DNA of 64,000 bases from JAEUJZ01 sp964460115 (GTDB lineage Bacteria; Myxococcota_A; Polyangia; Palsa-1104; JAEUJZ01). The stretch's first letter is position 1. Each line of letters opens with the position of its first letter. The position numbers and the translations under genes are program-made. The stretch is from positions 71,199 to 135,198 of the forward strand of contig CAYWPR010000005.1 of NCBI GenBank assembly GCA_964460115.1, read 5' to 3'. The notes below the pieces were generated by a model. It saw only the letters and a list, made by a program, of their open reading frames with translations. It did not search any database and had not been told where the DNA came from. Below, in pieces: positions 18,744 through 27,817 of this stretch.

Positions 18744-20501
18744 CTAATTTAGAAGGCCCATGGCTTTGCGGATGAGCTTGAAAGGGGCGCTGCCGTAGCC
18801 AAGCAGTTCATCGTGAAAGCGCCGCAATGAAAACGCGCTGCCTTGTCGCGCTTTTAGCTCTTGCCGCAGCCGCAAAATCTCCAGCTTGCCGTAGGTATAA
18901 ACCAAGTACATGGGATCCTGGGTGCCACGCAGCGCTTCCATTTCCGAGACTTTGCGAGTCTGAAATCCTTCTTTGTTGAAAAAATCCGTCGCCTGCTCAA
19001 CCGTCATGCCCTGGGTATGCATGCGAATGGCGGCGACAAAACGCGCGGCGCGAAGCAGCGCATCCTGAAGCTGGGCCAGTCGCAGTCGCGGATCGCCGGC
19101 GCCGTAGTTTTCATCCAGCATCATTTGCTCGCTGTAATGCGCCCAGCCTTCGACATTGCTGTTCGCAAAAAACACTTTGCGCGCTTTGCTTAGGTCGGTG
19201 CGCCACAGATCCTGTACGTAATGTCCGGGAAAGGCTTCGTGAATGTTGACCACATCGATAAGCGGCCGATTGTAGGCGCCGCGCAGAAAATCCTCGGTTT
19301 GCTCGGCCTTCCAGCTTGGCTCGGGCAGGGTGACATAGTAGTAGGCGGTGTGAACCGTCTCAAATGGACCGGCCGCATCCATCGAAGCCAGCGAAGTAGC
19401 GCGCATAAACGGCGGAGTCTCTTTCACTTGGGGCAACTGCTTGGAGGGCAGGGTGAGCAATTCCTTCTCGATGAGAAATCGCTGCTGAGTTTGCAGCCGC
19501 GTCGTTGTTTCCGCGATAATTCCCGTGGGTCCGGGATGATCTTTTTGCATCTCCAGTTGAATCACTTCCGCCGGTTTGTGCGCATCGATCTTTTGCGCGA
19601 CGGCGCGAAATTCAGTTTGTAGTCGCAAAAGCTCGGCCTCGCTGCGCCGCTTTAGGGAATCAAGCGGTTCATCGATAAGCTCGTCCGCCCAAAGCCGTTT
19701 CTGTAGCAGGCTTGGACCTAGCGCATAGGGCGCAGTGGCCCGCGGTCGGCTTTGGCGCAAAAACTCGCCAAAACGGCGCAGCGCTGCGGCTGTGGCATTG
19801 CTGCTGGTCTGTAGCTCGGCACTGAGCTTGGCATTTTTGACTTGCGCAAAAGCTTGCGGAACATCGCGCAAAAAGAAGCTGATGGTCGCGTCCAGATCGG
19901 ACAGCGTGATGTCGATCGAAACCTGCGCCATTTGCGTCAGATTCTGCTCGGCAATTTGCAGCAACTGAGCAATCTTGGCTTGACGGCCAAGAACCGCGCG
20001 CAAACGCGTTTCTGCCGGTGCGAAGTCGCGCTTGATCAGCAGATTGACGCTGTGTGCCGCCAGACTTAGGTAGACTCCTGGCCTGCGGTAGGGATCGCGA
20101 ACTTCGTGAAACGCAAAGATTTGTTTGCCAAGCTCGTAGCGCACAAGTTCCAAATCAAAACGCTGGGCCGCGGAAAGCCGTTCGCTAGAAATGGCGGCAA
20201 AGCGTGCTTCCCAGCTTTTGGCCCAGTCGAGCGCGCGGGCCTGACCGGCAGGGGAAAGATCCTCCAAATCGGCATCGTGGGCGTGCAGGCCCAAACCGGT
20301 TGCTTCGGTGGGAAAAACGGCGCTGTACTCCTCCACAAAGCTATCGACAAGGGCGGCAAAGCGCGCTCCTGCATCTGCTGGCGCCGGCGCTGCGGCCTGA
20401 ATCGAGGTCGCGCCAAGCAGCGCTGCGACCGCGATTCCAAGCCCGGCCCAGGCTTTTGCGCGGCGGCTATGCCGAAATGTCCGATGTGTGCGTGGTTTCA
20501 T
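18744..20501 (-). CDS. DUF885-family putative metallopeptidase, exported
   Basis: 585 residues from the ATG at 20501 (a GTG at 20519 adds six residues). The basic start and hydrophobic segment (WAGLGIAVAALLGATSIQAAA) form a signal peptide. The DUF885 signature is present: FPTEATGLGLHAHD at the start, and the zinc-binding helix NIHEAFPGHYVQ with GWAHYSEQM downstream, the pattern of HExxH-like gluzincin proteins. Together with the M28 and S58 genes it forms a block of three peptidase-like genes. No biochemical activity can be assigned with certainty to DUF885 members. Confidence 0.82.
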   Translation of the reverse strand: MKPRTHRTFRHSRRAKAWAGLGIAVAALLGATSIQAAAPAPADAGARFAALVDSFVEEYSAVFPTEATGLGLHAHDADLEDLSPAGQARALDWAKSWEARFAAISSERLSAAQRFDLELVRYELGKQIFAFHEVRDPYRRPGVYLSLAAHSVNLLIKRDFAPAETRLRAVLGRQAKIAQLLQIAEQNLTQMAQVSIDITLSDLDATISFFLRDVPQAFAQVKNAKLSAELQTSSNATAAALRRFGEFLRQSRPRATAPYALGPSLLQKRLWADELIDEPLDSLKRRSEAELLRLQTEFRAVAQKIDAHKPAEVIQLEMQKDHPGPTGIIAETTTRLQTQQRFLIEKELLTLPSKQLPQVKETPPFMRATSLASMDAAGPFETVHTAYYYVTLPEPSWKAEQTEDFLRGAYNRPLIDVVNIHEAFPGHYVQDLWRTDLSKARKVFFANSNVEGWAHYSEQMMLDENYGAGDPRLRLAQLQDALLRAARFVAAIRMHTQGMTVEQATDFFNKEGFQTRKVSEMEALRGTQDPMYLVYTYGKLEILRLRQELKARQGSAFSLRRFHDELLGYGSAPFKLIRKAMGLLN

Positions 20502-20554
20502 CACGCCGGGACTATACACGAAGGCTCAAGCGTTTGTGGTATGACCAAAGGCTC

Positions 20555-21715
20555 ATGAAAAAGTTTCAAGACGGATTGTCGCGACCGCCGGTCGCGCCAG
20601 CGGCGGCGCAAATTCCGCTACCGACCGCGCGGCTGCTGATTGATGTGCCGGCCAATTTTCAACTAGTCGAGTGTGCGGCAAATGCGCTGGCGCCGCCTTT
20701 GCCGCCGCTGGTGTTTTCGCCGCAGCAGTCCGCTTTGCAAGTGGTTTTGTATCCAAAAGTTGGTTTGGAAGTGGCTCCGGTAGAGGCGCTCATTCACCAG
20801 ATTCAGCCTGGTCTGCCGCTGCTTGTCGCCGGACTGCCGGCTGCGGAGTCCGAAAATGCGCAACCTGGCAACTCGGCAGAGGCGGTTAAAAATCCTTTGG
20901 TGGCGCAGCTATTGACCATCCTAGGGCTCGATGAAGATTTGAGTCTGTTTTACGCCCTGACCGATCAGGATGCGCAGTTGTCTTTTGCGCGCAGTCGTGA
21001 TGCCGGACGTTTTCTGCGCTCGGCGACGGTCTTTGAGGACCTGGTCAAATGCCAGCTGCGCACCCGGGCGGCGGCTTCGCAGGTGGCAGCGATTTGTGCG
21101 TCCCTTTGTCAGCATTTGGGCGCAGCGACCAACTTGCAGCGATTTGGCTTTCCCACCGCGGCAGCGCTGGCCACGGCTTCGACGAAGTTGTTTGCGCAGG
21201 CGCTTGGGCACAATGCCGCGCTCGAGCGGCCGTTGCGCAGGCTGGCTGAATTTTGCGCCAGCGGTTCGCTGTATCCCGAATCGCTGCGCCGGGCGCCGCG
21301 CAGTTTTGGCGATTTTGGCAAAGACGCGGAAGACTTCAACGACATTTTGGGCGAGGAAATCGAATGGCAGTTTCGCGTCGAGCAGCTTTTGCGCCGCCTG
21401 CCAAGTTTTGGCCCCAAAGCTTGCGATTTGATGCTGCCGCTGCTTGGCTGTCACGATCTTTTGGCGCTGGATATTGCGACCCTGCGCGCTTGGCAGTCAC
21501 GCTTTTCCGGAAAGCGTACGTCTTTAGAAAAGTTGCAGCCGTACAATAAGACTTGGGAAAAAGTACAGCGCGCGATGGTGCGGCGCGTGGCACCTTATAG
21601 CTTGTACGGCGGACTGGCCCAGCGGCTTTTGCTAAAAACTCAAGCACTTGCGCCTAGTCCGCCGCTGCGTTCGAAAGCGAATGCCCTTCCTATTTGCGAA
21701 AAATGCGATAGCTAA
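20555..21715 (+). CDS. HhH-GPD-like DNA glycosylase (putative)
   Basis: 386 residues from the ATG at 20555, preceded by AAAGG; the longer frame upstream is a shadow of the DUF885 gene. The middle shows the layout of helix-hairpin-helix GPD glycosylases: RDAGRFLRSATVFEDLVKC, then a helical stretch, FGFPTAAALATAS, and RLPSFGPKACDLMLPLLG where the HhH-GPD loop and catalytic region would fall. The N-terminal 150 residues look like the extra domain of 3-methyladenine/8-oxoguanine-type enzymes. I could not confirm the catalytic Asp. Its last 26 bp overlap the convergent LRR gene. Confidence 0.55.
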   Translation: MKKFQDGLSRPPVAPAAAQIPLPTARLLIDVPANFQLVECAANALAPPLPPLVFSPQQSALQVVLYPKVGLEVAPVEALIHQIQPGLPLLVAGLPAAESENAQPGNSAEAVKNPLVAQLLTILGLDEDLSLFYALTDQDAQLSFARSRDAGRFLRSATVFEDLVKCQLRTRAAASQVAAICASLCQHLGAATNLQRFGFPTAAALATASTKLFAQALGHNAALERPLRRLAEFCASGSLYPESLRRAPRSFGDFGKDAEDFNDILGEEIEWQFRVEQLLRRLPSFGPKACDLMLPLLGCHDLLALDIATLRAWQSRFSGKRTSLEKLQPYNKTWEKVQRAMVRRVAPYSLYGGLAQRLLLKTQALAPSPPLRSKANALPICEKCDS

Positions 21716-22928
21716 TCTCTTCGGCGGGACCATCGAGCGGTTCCATATGAAACTCAAACTGGGCCTGATCGTAGCTGCCGCCGTCTAGCAGGTGTCCAAA
21801 AAGGCGTGCCGGATGCTCTTCATCGGCATCGGCATATACCCAATCTACAGTATGGACAAAGCCGCCGTAGCCTTCGATAATTCCTTTGTCTATCCAGGGC
21901 GTGTTCCAGACATTGGCAGGCGCATGAAGATAGAAACGGACGCGTCCTTTTTTGACCGAAGCTTCTAGCGTCACCGGCCCCATCGAGCGGGTCATGTCGT
22001 GTGGAGCATTCAGGCTCACATTGCGCAAAGCGGGTAAGTGTTGCCAGGTTCCTTCCAGTTCAAAGGCCCCACCCCGCACCGACCCTTTTTGCGTCAGATT
22101 GCCGCCGCCCGTGCCCGCGTAGGCAAATTTATAGGTCCGGTCGCGCAAATAGCCCGGCCGATTCAAAACCGGATTGCCGTCCAGGTTGACGCTCCAGGTC
22201 GGAGGGCTTGGCAATTGTTGCGGAAATGCCATGATGCGATTCTGCCGCAGATTCAGTTTCTCCAGGGCCAGCGGTACCAGCGCATCAAAAGCGAGAATTT
22301 GGTTGTTGGCGGCGTCTAGCTGCTTTAAGGAACGCAGGGTCGAAAGTGGACTAAGATCGACGATTTTGTTGTTTGCCACGTTCAATTCGAAAAGCGCGCT
22401 TAGACCAGATAGCGGCGCCAGATCGGCGATTTGATTTTCTGAAAGCAAGAGCCGGCGCAAAGAACTGGGAAATCGCCAAGCTTGCAGCGAAGTGATGCGA
22501 TTGGCTGACAAATTGATAGTCTGCAGCTTCGAAAGCGATTGCAGATTGGCCGCTTCAAGCTGATTGCCGTCTAGCCACAGCGCTTCGAGTTCCGGCAGTG
22601 CGGAAAGGTCGGGCAGGCGCCGCAGATTTTTCGCGGCGATGCGAAGGCCGGCAATGTGTCCGTTGCGCAGTCCGATGTTCAGATGATTTAGGGGATGCGT
22701 CATGGTTCGATCATCCCAGCCGTAGATCGGCCGCAGCGAATCAGGTGCAATGTTCGCCGCTTGGCTTAGCGCTTCCACGGTCTGCCGTTCCGCAGGGGGC
22801 AGTTCGCGCAAGACCTGCGCGATGGTTGGCAGGGGCTTACTGCGCAGCGCCATGACGGCAATGAAAATGACAAAAAGCCCGAAGAGGGTACCCATTCCAG
22901 CCAAAAGCATCAGCAGCATTTTTTTCAT
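21690..22928 (-). CDS. Membrane-anchored leucine-rich-repeat protein
   Basis: 412 residues: N-terminal transmembrane anchor (about residues 4-29), a short linker, then at least seven LRR units between about residues 95 and 235 (for example LEALWLDGNQL, LQTINLSANRITSL, LRRLLLSENQIADL, LFELNVANNKIVDL, LKQLDAANNQI, LEKLNLRQNRI). A C-terminal beta-rich domain of about 170 residues was not recognised. The start codon overlaps the stop of the STAS gene upstream (ATGA), so the two are coupled. Possibly an exported or periplasmic binding protein linked to signalling. Confidence 0.75.
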   Translation of the reverse strand: MKKMLLMLLAGMGTLFGLFVIFIAVMALRSKPLPTIAQVLRELPPAERQTVEALSQAANIAPDSLRPIYGWDDRTMTHPLNHLNIGLRNGHIAGLRIAAKNLRRLPDLSALPELEALWLDGNQLEAANLQSLSKLQTINLSANRITSLQAWRFPSSLRRLLLSENQIADLAPLSGLSALFELNVANNKIVDLSPLSTLRSLKQLDAANNQILAFDALVPLALEKLNLRQNRIMAFPQQLPSPPTWSVNLDGNPVLNRPGYLRDRTYKFAYAGTGGGNLTQKGSVRGGAFELEGTWQHLPALRNVSLNAPHDMTRSMGPVTLEASVKKGRVRFYLHAPANVWNTPWIDKGIIEGYGGFVHTVDWVYADADEEHPARLFGHLLDGGSYDQAQFEFHMEPLDGPAEEISYRIFRK

Positions 22929-23638
22929 CGATCACCGTGATTTGCCCGTGATTTGCTTGTGATTTGCTCGGAATTTGTCCTTGATCCGGAAGATTGCTGC
23001 ATCGAGTTGCGCTGTCGCGCAGCTTGCCTTGTGAGAAATTCAGTCAGTGCATCATAAAGAGTGCGGGTACAGCGGATGGTACTTATGTCTAAGCCGCGTG
23101 TGACAAGGGCAGTAGCAATCTGCGGCTGCATTCCGGAGATTGCACACTCGGCCCCAAGCAAACGTATCGCTTGCACCAAGTTCAGCAAATGCTGTGCGAT
23201 GTGTGCGCTTATGTGCGAAATGGTATTGATGTCGATGATCACCATTTTGGTGCGCTGCGTGCTGACTGCTTGCAGTACTTTTTCGGTCATCTCTAGGCTG
23301 CGTGTGCCATCGATAGAGCCGATGATCGGCAGACATAGGACCCCAGGCCACACTTCGATAAGCGGCGTCGATAGCTCTTTGGAATTGGCGCGCTGCAATT
23401 CCAGCGCGACGCGTAACTCTTCCGTTTCGTTTCGCGCTTGGCCAAGGCGCTCTTGATCCGCCTGGCTCATCTCCAGGAGTTCGTTGAGAAGCTCAGCCAG
23501 GCGCACAAGCTGATCGGGACGGATTCCTATCAAGTTCGATTCGCAATGCGCCGGCGTACTGCGAATTCGAACTGTGGCGTCGCCTTCTGTCACTTGCGAC
23601 AGTACCTGCAGAACTTCGGCGATGTCTAGGCCGCTCAT
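22925..23638 (-). CDS. RsbR-like STAS protein with altered phosphosite
   Basis: About 237 residues from the ATG at 23638 (an ATG five codons upstream is also possible). The N-terminal part has a short unknown domain and a coiled coil (about 55-105). A STAS domain (about 110-220) starts STPLIEVWPGVLCLPIIGSID. Where RsbR-type domains have a DT(S/Q)V phospho-threonine motif, this one reads ISAHIA, with Ala at the Thr position. The second site, by contrast, has Ser (CAISGMQ) where the other two STAS proteins in the window have Val. It is translationally coupled to the LRR gene. Family call firm; phosphorylation logic is inference. Confidence 0.78.
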   Translation of the reverse strand: MSGLDIAEVLQVLSQVTEGDATVRIRSTPAHCESNLIGIRPDQLVRLAELLNELLEMSQADQERLGQARNETEELRVALELQRANSKELSTPLIEVWPGVLCLPIIGSIDGTRSLEMTEKVLQAVSTQRTKMVIIDINTISHISAHIAQHLLNLVQAIRLLGAECAISGMQPQIATALVTRGLDISTIRCTRTLYDALTEFLTRQAARQRNSMQQSSGSRTNSEQITSKSRANHGDR

Positions 23639-23772
23639 CGTTTCATATCTCAACAGGCCGGGCTGTGCCTTTGGGCGTGAATCGGATCGCTGGCAACAGA
23701 ATATATGGCTGCTTGAAGTCGTACTAGGAGCATGAAAGCGCTATCAGTATAATGCAGGATAGGGAGAAGTGT

Positions 23773-24345
23773 ATGCCAGATCGCCATCATCTTCCAGCCG
23801 GGCTGCAGGCCTTTTCAGGCCGCCTGATTGAAATCGTCAAAGCCACGGTCGACAAGGTGGCCCTGGCCGATCAGTTGATTGAGAAGCACTTGGGCAAAAA
23901 TGCGTCTCAGGATGCTTGGTATGACGCACCCGAGTACATCGCCTTGCTGCACGAAGTCGAGCAGTTTTTGGGCGCACACACGATGTTTTCAGTGGGAAAA
24001 AAGATTCCTGAAATCGCGTACTGGCCGGCCCACATAAATACTGTGCAAGCGGCATTGGCTTCTATCGATATCGCCTACCATATGAACCACCGCATTTCTG
24101 GTCGGTTGATGTGTGACGCGACTACTTCGACCATGAGCGAAGGAATCGGCCACTACGCATTTCGACTGGATGGCAAGCGGCGCGGAATCATGTGCTGCGA
24201 CAATCCCTATCCTTCGAACTTTGATCGCGGAATTATTACCGGAACGGCGCGGCGCCTTCGCCCAAACGCCGAAGTCTGTCAGGATGACAGCCAGCCATCG
24301 CGTCTGCATGGCGGGCAAGCATGTACATTCATCATTACTTGGTAG
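23773..24345 (+). CDS. Unrecognised soluble protein, possibly a V4R/heme-sensor-like domain
   Basis: 190 residues from the ATG at 23773, which follows AGGGAG six bases away. No signal peptide or membrane segment. Mostly helical N-terminal half, then a beta-rich half ending RLHGGQACTFIITW. A closing H-x-G-G-x-x-C-x-(F/Y)-x-I-x-W pattern is typical of V4R and related small-molecule or heme-binding sensor domains, so a ligand-sensing role is possible. This is a weak resemblance, and the protein should be treated as hypothetical. It stands alone between the STAS gene and a lipoprotein gene. Confidence 0.45.
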   Translation: MPDRHHLPAGLQAFSGRLIEIVKATVDKVALADQLIEKHLGKNASQDAWYDAPEYIALLHEVEQFLGAHTMFSVGKKIPEIAYWPAHINTVQAALASIDIAYHMNHRISGRLMCDATTSTMSEGIGHYAFRLDGKRRGIMCCDNPYPSNFDRGIITGTARRLRPNAEVCQDDSQPSRLHGGQACTFIITW

Positions 24346-24408
24346 AAGCCGAATTGTTTCGGCAAACTCTGCCTGTCGCACGAGCCATGAAAATTTAAAG
24401 GAGCGCAT

Positions 24409-25860
24409 ATGTTTGGAATCGACCTTGGCCTTGGCAGGTTGCGGTTTTCGCATGCGGAATTGCTTTTAACCGCGCTGCTGTTGCCCTTTTCGGCCTGCAA
24501 TAGTGCGTCAAATGGCAACGGCAATGGCAACGATTGCACGGACTTAAAGTGCCGTGTGAATCTGAACTGCCCGGCGATAAGCGGTCCAACGACGCTTACC
24601 GGCGTTGTAACCATTCCGGCGGGAACGCTGCCCGTTTATAACGCGAAAGTCTATATTCCAAGTGGTGCAACTCCACCGCCGCCAAAGACCGGCGTAAGCT
24701 GCGAGCGTTGCGCGCAAGTAGTACCTGCGGATAGCATCGCCAGCGCCACCACGGATCTGAACGGCAATTTTACGCTGACCAATGTACCGTCCGGCGACAA
24801 CATTCCACTTGTGATACAAGTTGGCAAATGGCGCCGCGAAATCAAGATCTCAAACGTTGCGGAGTGTGCCACCACGCCGCTTCGCGCTGAAGATACGCAT
24901 CTACCCCGCAAGAAGTCGGAAGGAAATATTCCCAAATTTGCACTGACGAGCGGCAATCAGGATGCGCTGGAGTGCCTGCTGCGCAAAGTCGGCATCGATG
25001 ATTCAGAATTCACCAATCCAGACAAGGACGGCCGTGTGAACTTGTATGTTGGCAATGGTATCCAAACATATGATAAGGGCTTTAACGGCCAGTCGGATTA
25101 TGTGAACTTTGGCTCGGCCACCGACCTATGGAGTTCCCTGGACAATCTTTCCAAGTACGATGTCCTGATGCTGTCCTGTGAGTCTGAGTGGAACACGGCA
25201 ACCAAAAGTGCAGCGGCCCACAAAGCGCTTCAGGACTATATCGATCAAGGCGGCCGAGTTTTTGCGTCACACTTTCACAACGTCTGGATCGCGCAAGCTG
25301 GTGCCAGCCTGCCGATGTCTAAGGTTGCGCAGTTTGCAGGAGACAAACTAGGCTATTACGATACGTCCAATTCGAAAAAGACAGCGCTTATCAATATGTC
25401 CACACTTAAAGGTCGGACACTGGCCGCGTGGCTGCAGTCTTCTTCGGTACAAGGGACAACCACGCTCGGGGAACTTGATGTGTATGAAAGCCGAGCGACG
25501 CTGCATTTTCGAGATCAAACGCTGACACAAGATTTTGTGGACTTTGGCCATGCCGAGGTCACTGCGTACAATGACAAACTGGCGATAGATTCGCCCGATC
25601 GAGTGTTAAATCCGGGCGCGCAGTATTTCTCATTTAATGCCCCAATTGGCGAGGTTCCAGAGAATCAATGTGGACAAATGGTCTTCACGGATCTGCATCT
25701 AAAAGGCGGGCCTTCCGCAGAATACACAGGCTTGCTGCCATTTCCGCTGAGCTGCGGAGATGAGTATAAGCACGAGCCCTTTCCGCTAACGCCCCAGCAA
25801 AAAGCCCTGATCTTTTTGCTGTTTGACTTGACGAACTGCCTGGATCCCGTCGTCGGATAG
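24409..25860 (+). CDS. Lipoprotein with carboxypeptidase-regulatory-like beta domain
   Basis: 483 residues, with AAGGAG five bases before the ATG. Lipoprotein-type signal (LLPFSAC) followed by an Asn/Gly-rich linker. About residues 60-160 look like a carboxypeptidase regulatory-like/CarboxypepD-reg beta-sandwich (VTIPAGTLPVYNAKVYIPSG ... NFTLTNVPSGDNIPL), often found in myxobacterial surface proteins. Downstream is a larger domain with a glutamine-amidotransferase-like feel (KYDVLMLSCES ... ALQDYIDQGGRVFASHFHN), without an evident catalytic triad. Function unknown. Confidence 0.65.
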   Translation: MFGIDLGLGRLRFSHAELLLTALLLPFSACNSASNGNGNGNDCTDLKCRVNLNCPAISGPTTLTGVVTIPAGTLPVYNAKVYIPSGATPPPPKTGVSCERCAQVVPADSIASATTDLNGNFTLTNVPSGDNIPLVIQVGKWRREIKISNVAECATTPLRAEDTHLPRKKSEGNIPKFALTSGNQDALECLLRKVGIDDSEFTNPDKDGRVNLYVGNGIQTYDKGFNGQSDYVNFGSATDLWSSLDNLSKYDVLMLSCESEWNTATKSAAAHKALQDYIDQGGRVFASHFHNVWIAQAGASLPMSKVAQFAGDKLGYYDTSNSKKTALINMSTLKGRTLAAWLQSSSVQGTTTLGELDVYESRATLHFRDQTLTQDFVDFGHAEVTAYNDKLAIDSPDRVLNPGAQYFSFNAPIGEVPENQCGQMVFTDLHLKGGPSAEYTGLLPFPLSCGDEYKHEPFPLTPQQKALIFLLFDLTNCLDPVVG

Positions 25861-25954
25861 TTTCGCTGCGGCTTCGCCCCGCTCTTTCGTCAGTCACGGG
25901 CCACAAGTTTGCGAATTGATGCAGTTTATTCGCCGAGCACTCGGTTCCATATGA

Positions 25955-25983
25955 TACGATAAAAACCGGCATGCTCTGCATGC
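25955..25983 (+). promoter_or_regulatory. Integrase promoter region with tandem GCATGC sites
   Basis: TACGAT (25955-25960) could be a -10 element. Just downstream, GCATGC occurs at 25969-25974 and 25978-25983, within a 9-bp direct repeat. Placed over a likely start site, they could form an operator for a repressor. No convincing -35 is visible. The integrase ATG is at 26025. Confidence 0.3.
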
Positions 25984-26024
25984 TCCGTTTCAATCATTGG
26001 GCATTGTGCAGAAAGGAGAGAGGG

Positions 26025-27242
26025 ATGGCCTTCCCAAAGGCAGCTCCTCGTGTCAAAGGTCCGTACTTCGAACGCGGCGGTACGCGTTTTCGCATTCGCA
26101 TCTGTGCCGGAACCGGGCATCGAGATCTGTACTTTGCTTCGCTAGAGCAGGCACAAAGCGCGAAAATAGAAGCGGAACGCGAATTGCCGCAAAATCCGCA
26201 ACGGCGCTCGCTGCAGATGCTGCTTGACGAATACAGCACGGAGAAAGTCCATCGCGGTTTGTGCACGCTGGACAGTGCCGAGCAGCATCGCGCGCGACTA
26301 AGCGGCTGGTTCGGCGATTTTCTGAATCAGGACCTCGAAAAGCTAACCGCGAAGACGGCTGCCGCGCTTTATGAAAAACTGGTGGCGACGCCAACGCGTA
26401 AGACTGGAAAGCCGCCCACGGCGGCCACCCATCGCTTTTACCTGAAGCTTGCGCAGGGCTTGTTTCGCTGGGCGGTTGCGAAAAAATATCTACGTGAAAA
26501 TCCGTTTTCTGAGATTCAGCCCGTCGGACGTCCGAACCGCGGCAAAAAGCAGCTGCGCTTTGATGAAGCCGAGCGCTTCATTGCCACAGGATTTCGTTTG
26601 TTCGAAGAAAAACAGGACTGGATGGCCCTGTGTGCGGTCACGGCACTGCTGCTTGGTCTGCGGGCCAGTGAAGCGCTGCATCTGCGCATTCGCGACCTGG
26701 ACTGCGGCGGTACCAAATTATGGGTGGCGGCCAGCGATAGCTACCACGGCAAGACCAAAAATGCGCGGCGTGAACTGGAGATTCCCAAAGTCCTGGCTCC
26801 GCGGCTTATACAGGTGGCTTTAGGGCGACCGTCCGATGAGTATCTATTTGGCGTCGCCAGCACCGGCAAACCACGCTGCCGGCAAGTCCTTTATGCCGCA
26901 GTACGACGAATCTGTACCACTGCCGAAGTTCCTCAAGTCTGTCCGCATAGTCTGCGCGGCCTGTGGGCGACAGCCGGTATTCGTGCCGGAGCGGTCTCGC
27001 ATGCCGTGGCGGCAACGTTAGGCCATGGCTCTTTTGAAGTGACCGCGAAGCATTATGTGCAACCAGGAACTTTGGAAGGCAATCGGACCGCGCAGCTTGT
27101 CGAATTGTTATCTCTTGAGGGGCCGCGAACCGAATTGGCACCGCTGACATCGGCACAGGCCAGCGCCGAGCAGCTCTTTTCTTCTTTGCCTGCAGAGACG
27201 CTGGCGCAACTTGTCAAGCTGGCTGCCAAACGTCTGGGATAA
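26025..27242 (+). CDS. Tyrosine recombinase / phage-type integrase
   Basis: 405 residues from the ATG at 26025, preceded by AAAGGAGAGAGG. The N-terminal SAM-like core-binding domain (about 60-165) precedes a catalytic domain with the full tyrosine recombinase set: Arg in LLLGLRASEAL, His and Arg in CPHSLRGLW, His in LGHGSFEVT, and the nucleophile Tyr in KHYVQPG. It could integrate or resolve a mobile element, or act like XerC/D. No tRNA, attachment repeats or other phage genes are visible nearby. It is convergent, 5 bp apart, with the small SnoaL-like gene of the biosynthetic block, which may have arrived with it. Confidence 0.85.
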   Translation: MAFPKAAPRVKGPYFERGGTRFRIRICAGTGHRDLYFASLEQAQSAKIEAERELPQNPQRRSLQMLLDEYSTEKVHRGLCTLDSAEQHRARLSGWFGDFLNQDLEKLTAKTAAALYEKLVATPTRKTGKPPTAATHRFYLKLAQGLFRWAVAKKYLRENPFSEIQPVGRPNRGKKQLRFDEAERFIATGFRLFEEKQDWMALCAVTALLLGLRASEALHLRIRDLDCGGTKLWVAASDSYHGKTKNARRELEIPKVLAPRLIQVALGRPSDEYLFGVASTGKPRCRQVLYAAVRRICTTAEVPQVCPHSLRGLWATAGIRAGAVSHAVAATLGHGSFEVTAKHYVQPGTLEGNRTAQLVELLSLEGPRTELAPLTSAQASAEQLFSSLPAETLAQLVKLAAKRLG

Positions 27243-27247
27243 ATTCC

Positions 27248-27685
27248 TTAGCTCATGTTTTGCACTTTTTGAACTGCGGCGCCCGTCAGGATTCGGCGAG
27301 CCAGATCAGTATCAAAGTAGATCCGCATGGTTCGTATTAGTCCTTCGGAGACGCGGAAAAGGATAAAGTAGCACTGATCATAATGCCTGCCGTCGTGCGC
27401 CATTGCCTGGTTCGTAGCTTCCACGGCTATTCGATCTTCCTCTGCCGTCAAGCTGATGACTTGGTAGCGCACCGGAGTGGCCATGATCTTCAGCCATTCC
27501 TTGAGCCGAGCGATCCGCTCGGCTTTGTTCATGAGTCCGATGCCGCTTAGTCCGCCAGCAAACCAGAAGGTTGCGTCATCCGCGACTAGCGTATGGGCAT
27601 CCTCGATGCGGTCCGCATTGAGAAGCTCAATATGGCGCAGGACTAGCTCTTTATTCGAGGGCGTACGAAACTCACAGGTGGACAT
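27248..27685 (-). CDS. NTF2/SnoaL-like small protein downstream of the NRPS-PKS
   Basis: 145 residues from the ATG at 27685, where GGAGG lies about eight bases upstream. NTF2-like fold pattern: N-terminal helix RHIELLNADRIEDAHTLVADDATFWFAGG, then alternating beta strands. Family members include SnoaL-type polyketide cyclases, ketosteroid isomerases and limonene epoxide hydrolases. It is the last gene after the megasynthetase (132 bp from it, same strand), so it may shape or release the product, for example by cyclising a beta-keto intermediate. That role is inferred from position only. Confidence 0.65.
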   Translation of the reverse strand: MSTCEFRTPSNKELVLRHIELLNADRIEDAHTLVADDATFWFAGGLSGIGLMNKAERIARLKEWLKIMATPVRYQVISLTAEEDRIAVEATNQAMAHDGRHYDQCYFILFRVSEGLIRTMRIYFDTDLARRILTGAAVQKVQNMS

Positions 27686-27817
27686 CAGCGTACCCTCCAG
27701 CGTTGAGGAATCGTTAAAAATTCTGCTCGTAGCCACTATATACGATAAATGGCTGATTCGCGCATCCTTGGGTCACGTTAATGCATGTAGCAAAGCCAGG
27801 TGTCGCTTTTTGGGACC

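Noticed and set aside
25861..26024. attB/tRNA-type integration site before the integrase
   Set aside because: No tRNA fold or long direct repeat visible within the window.
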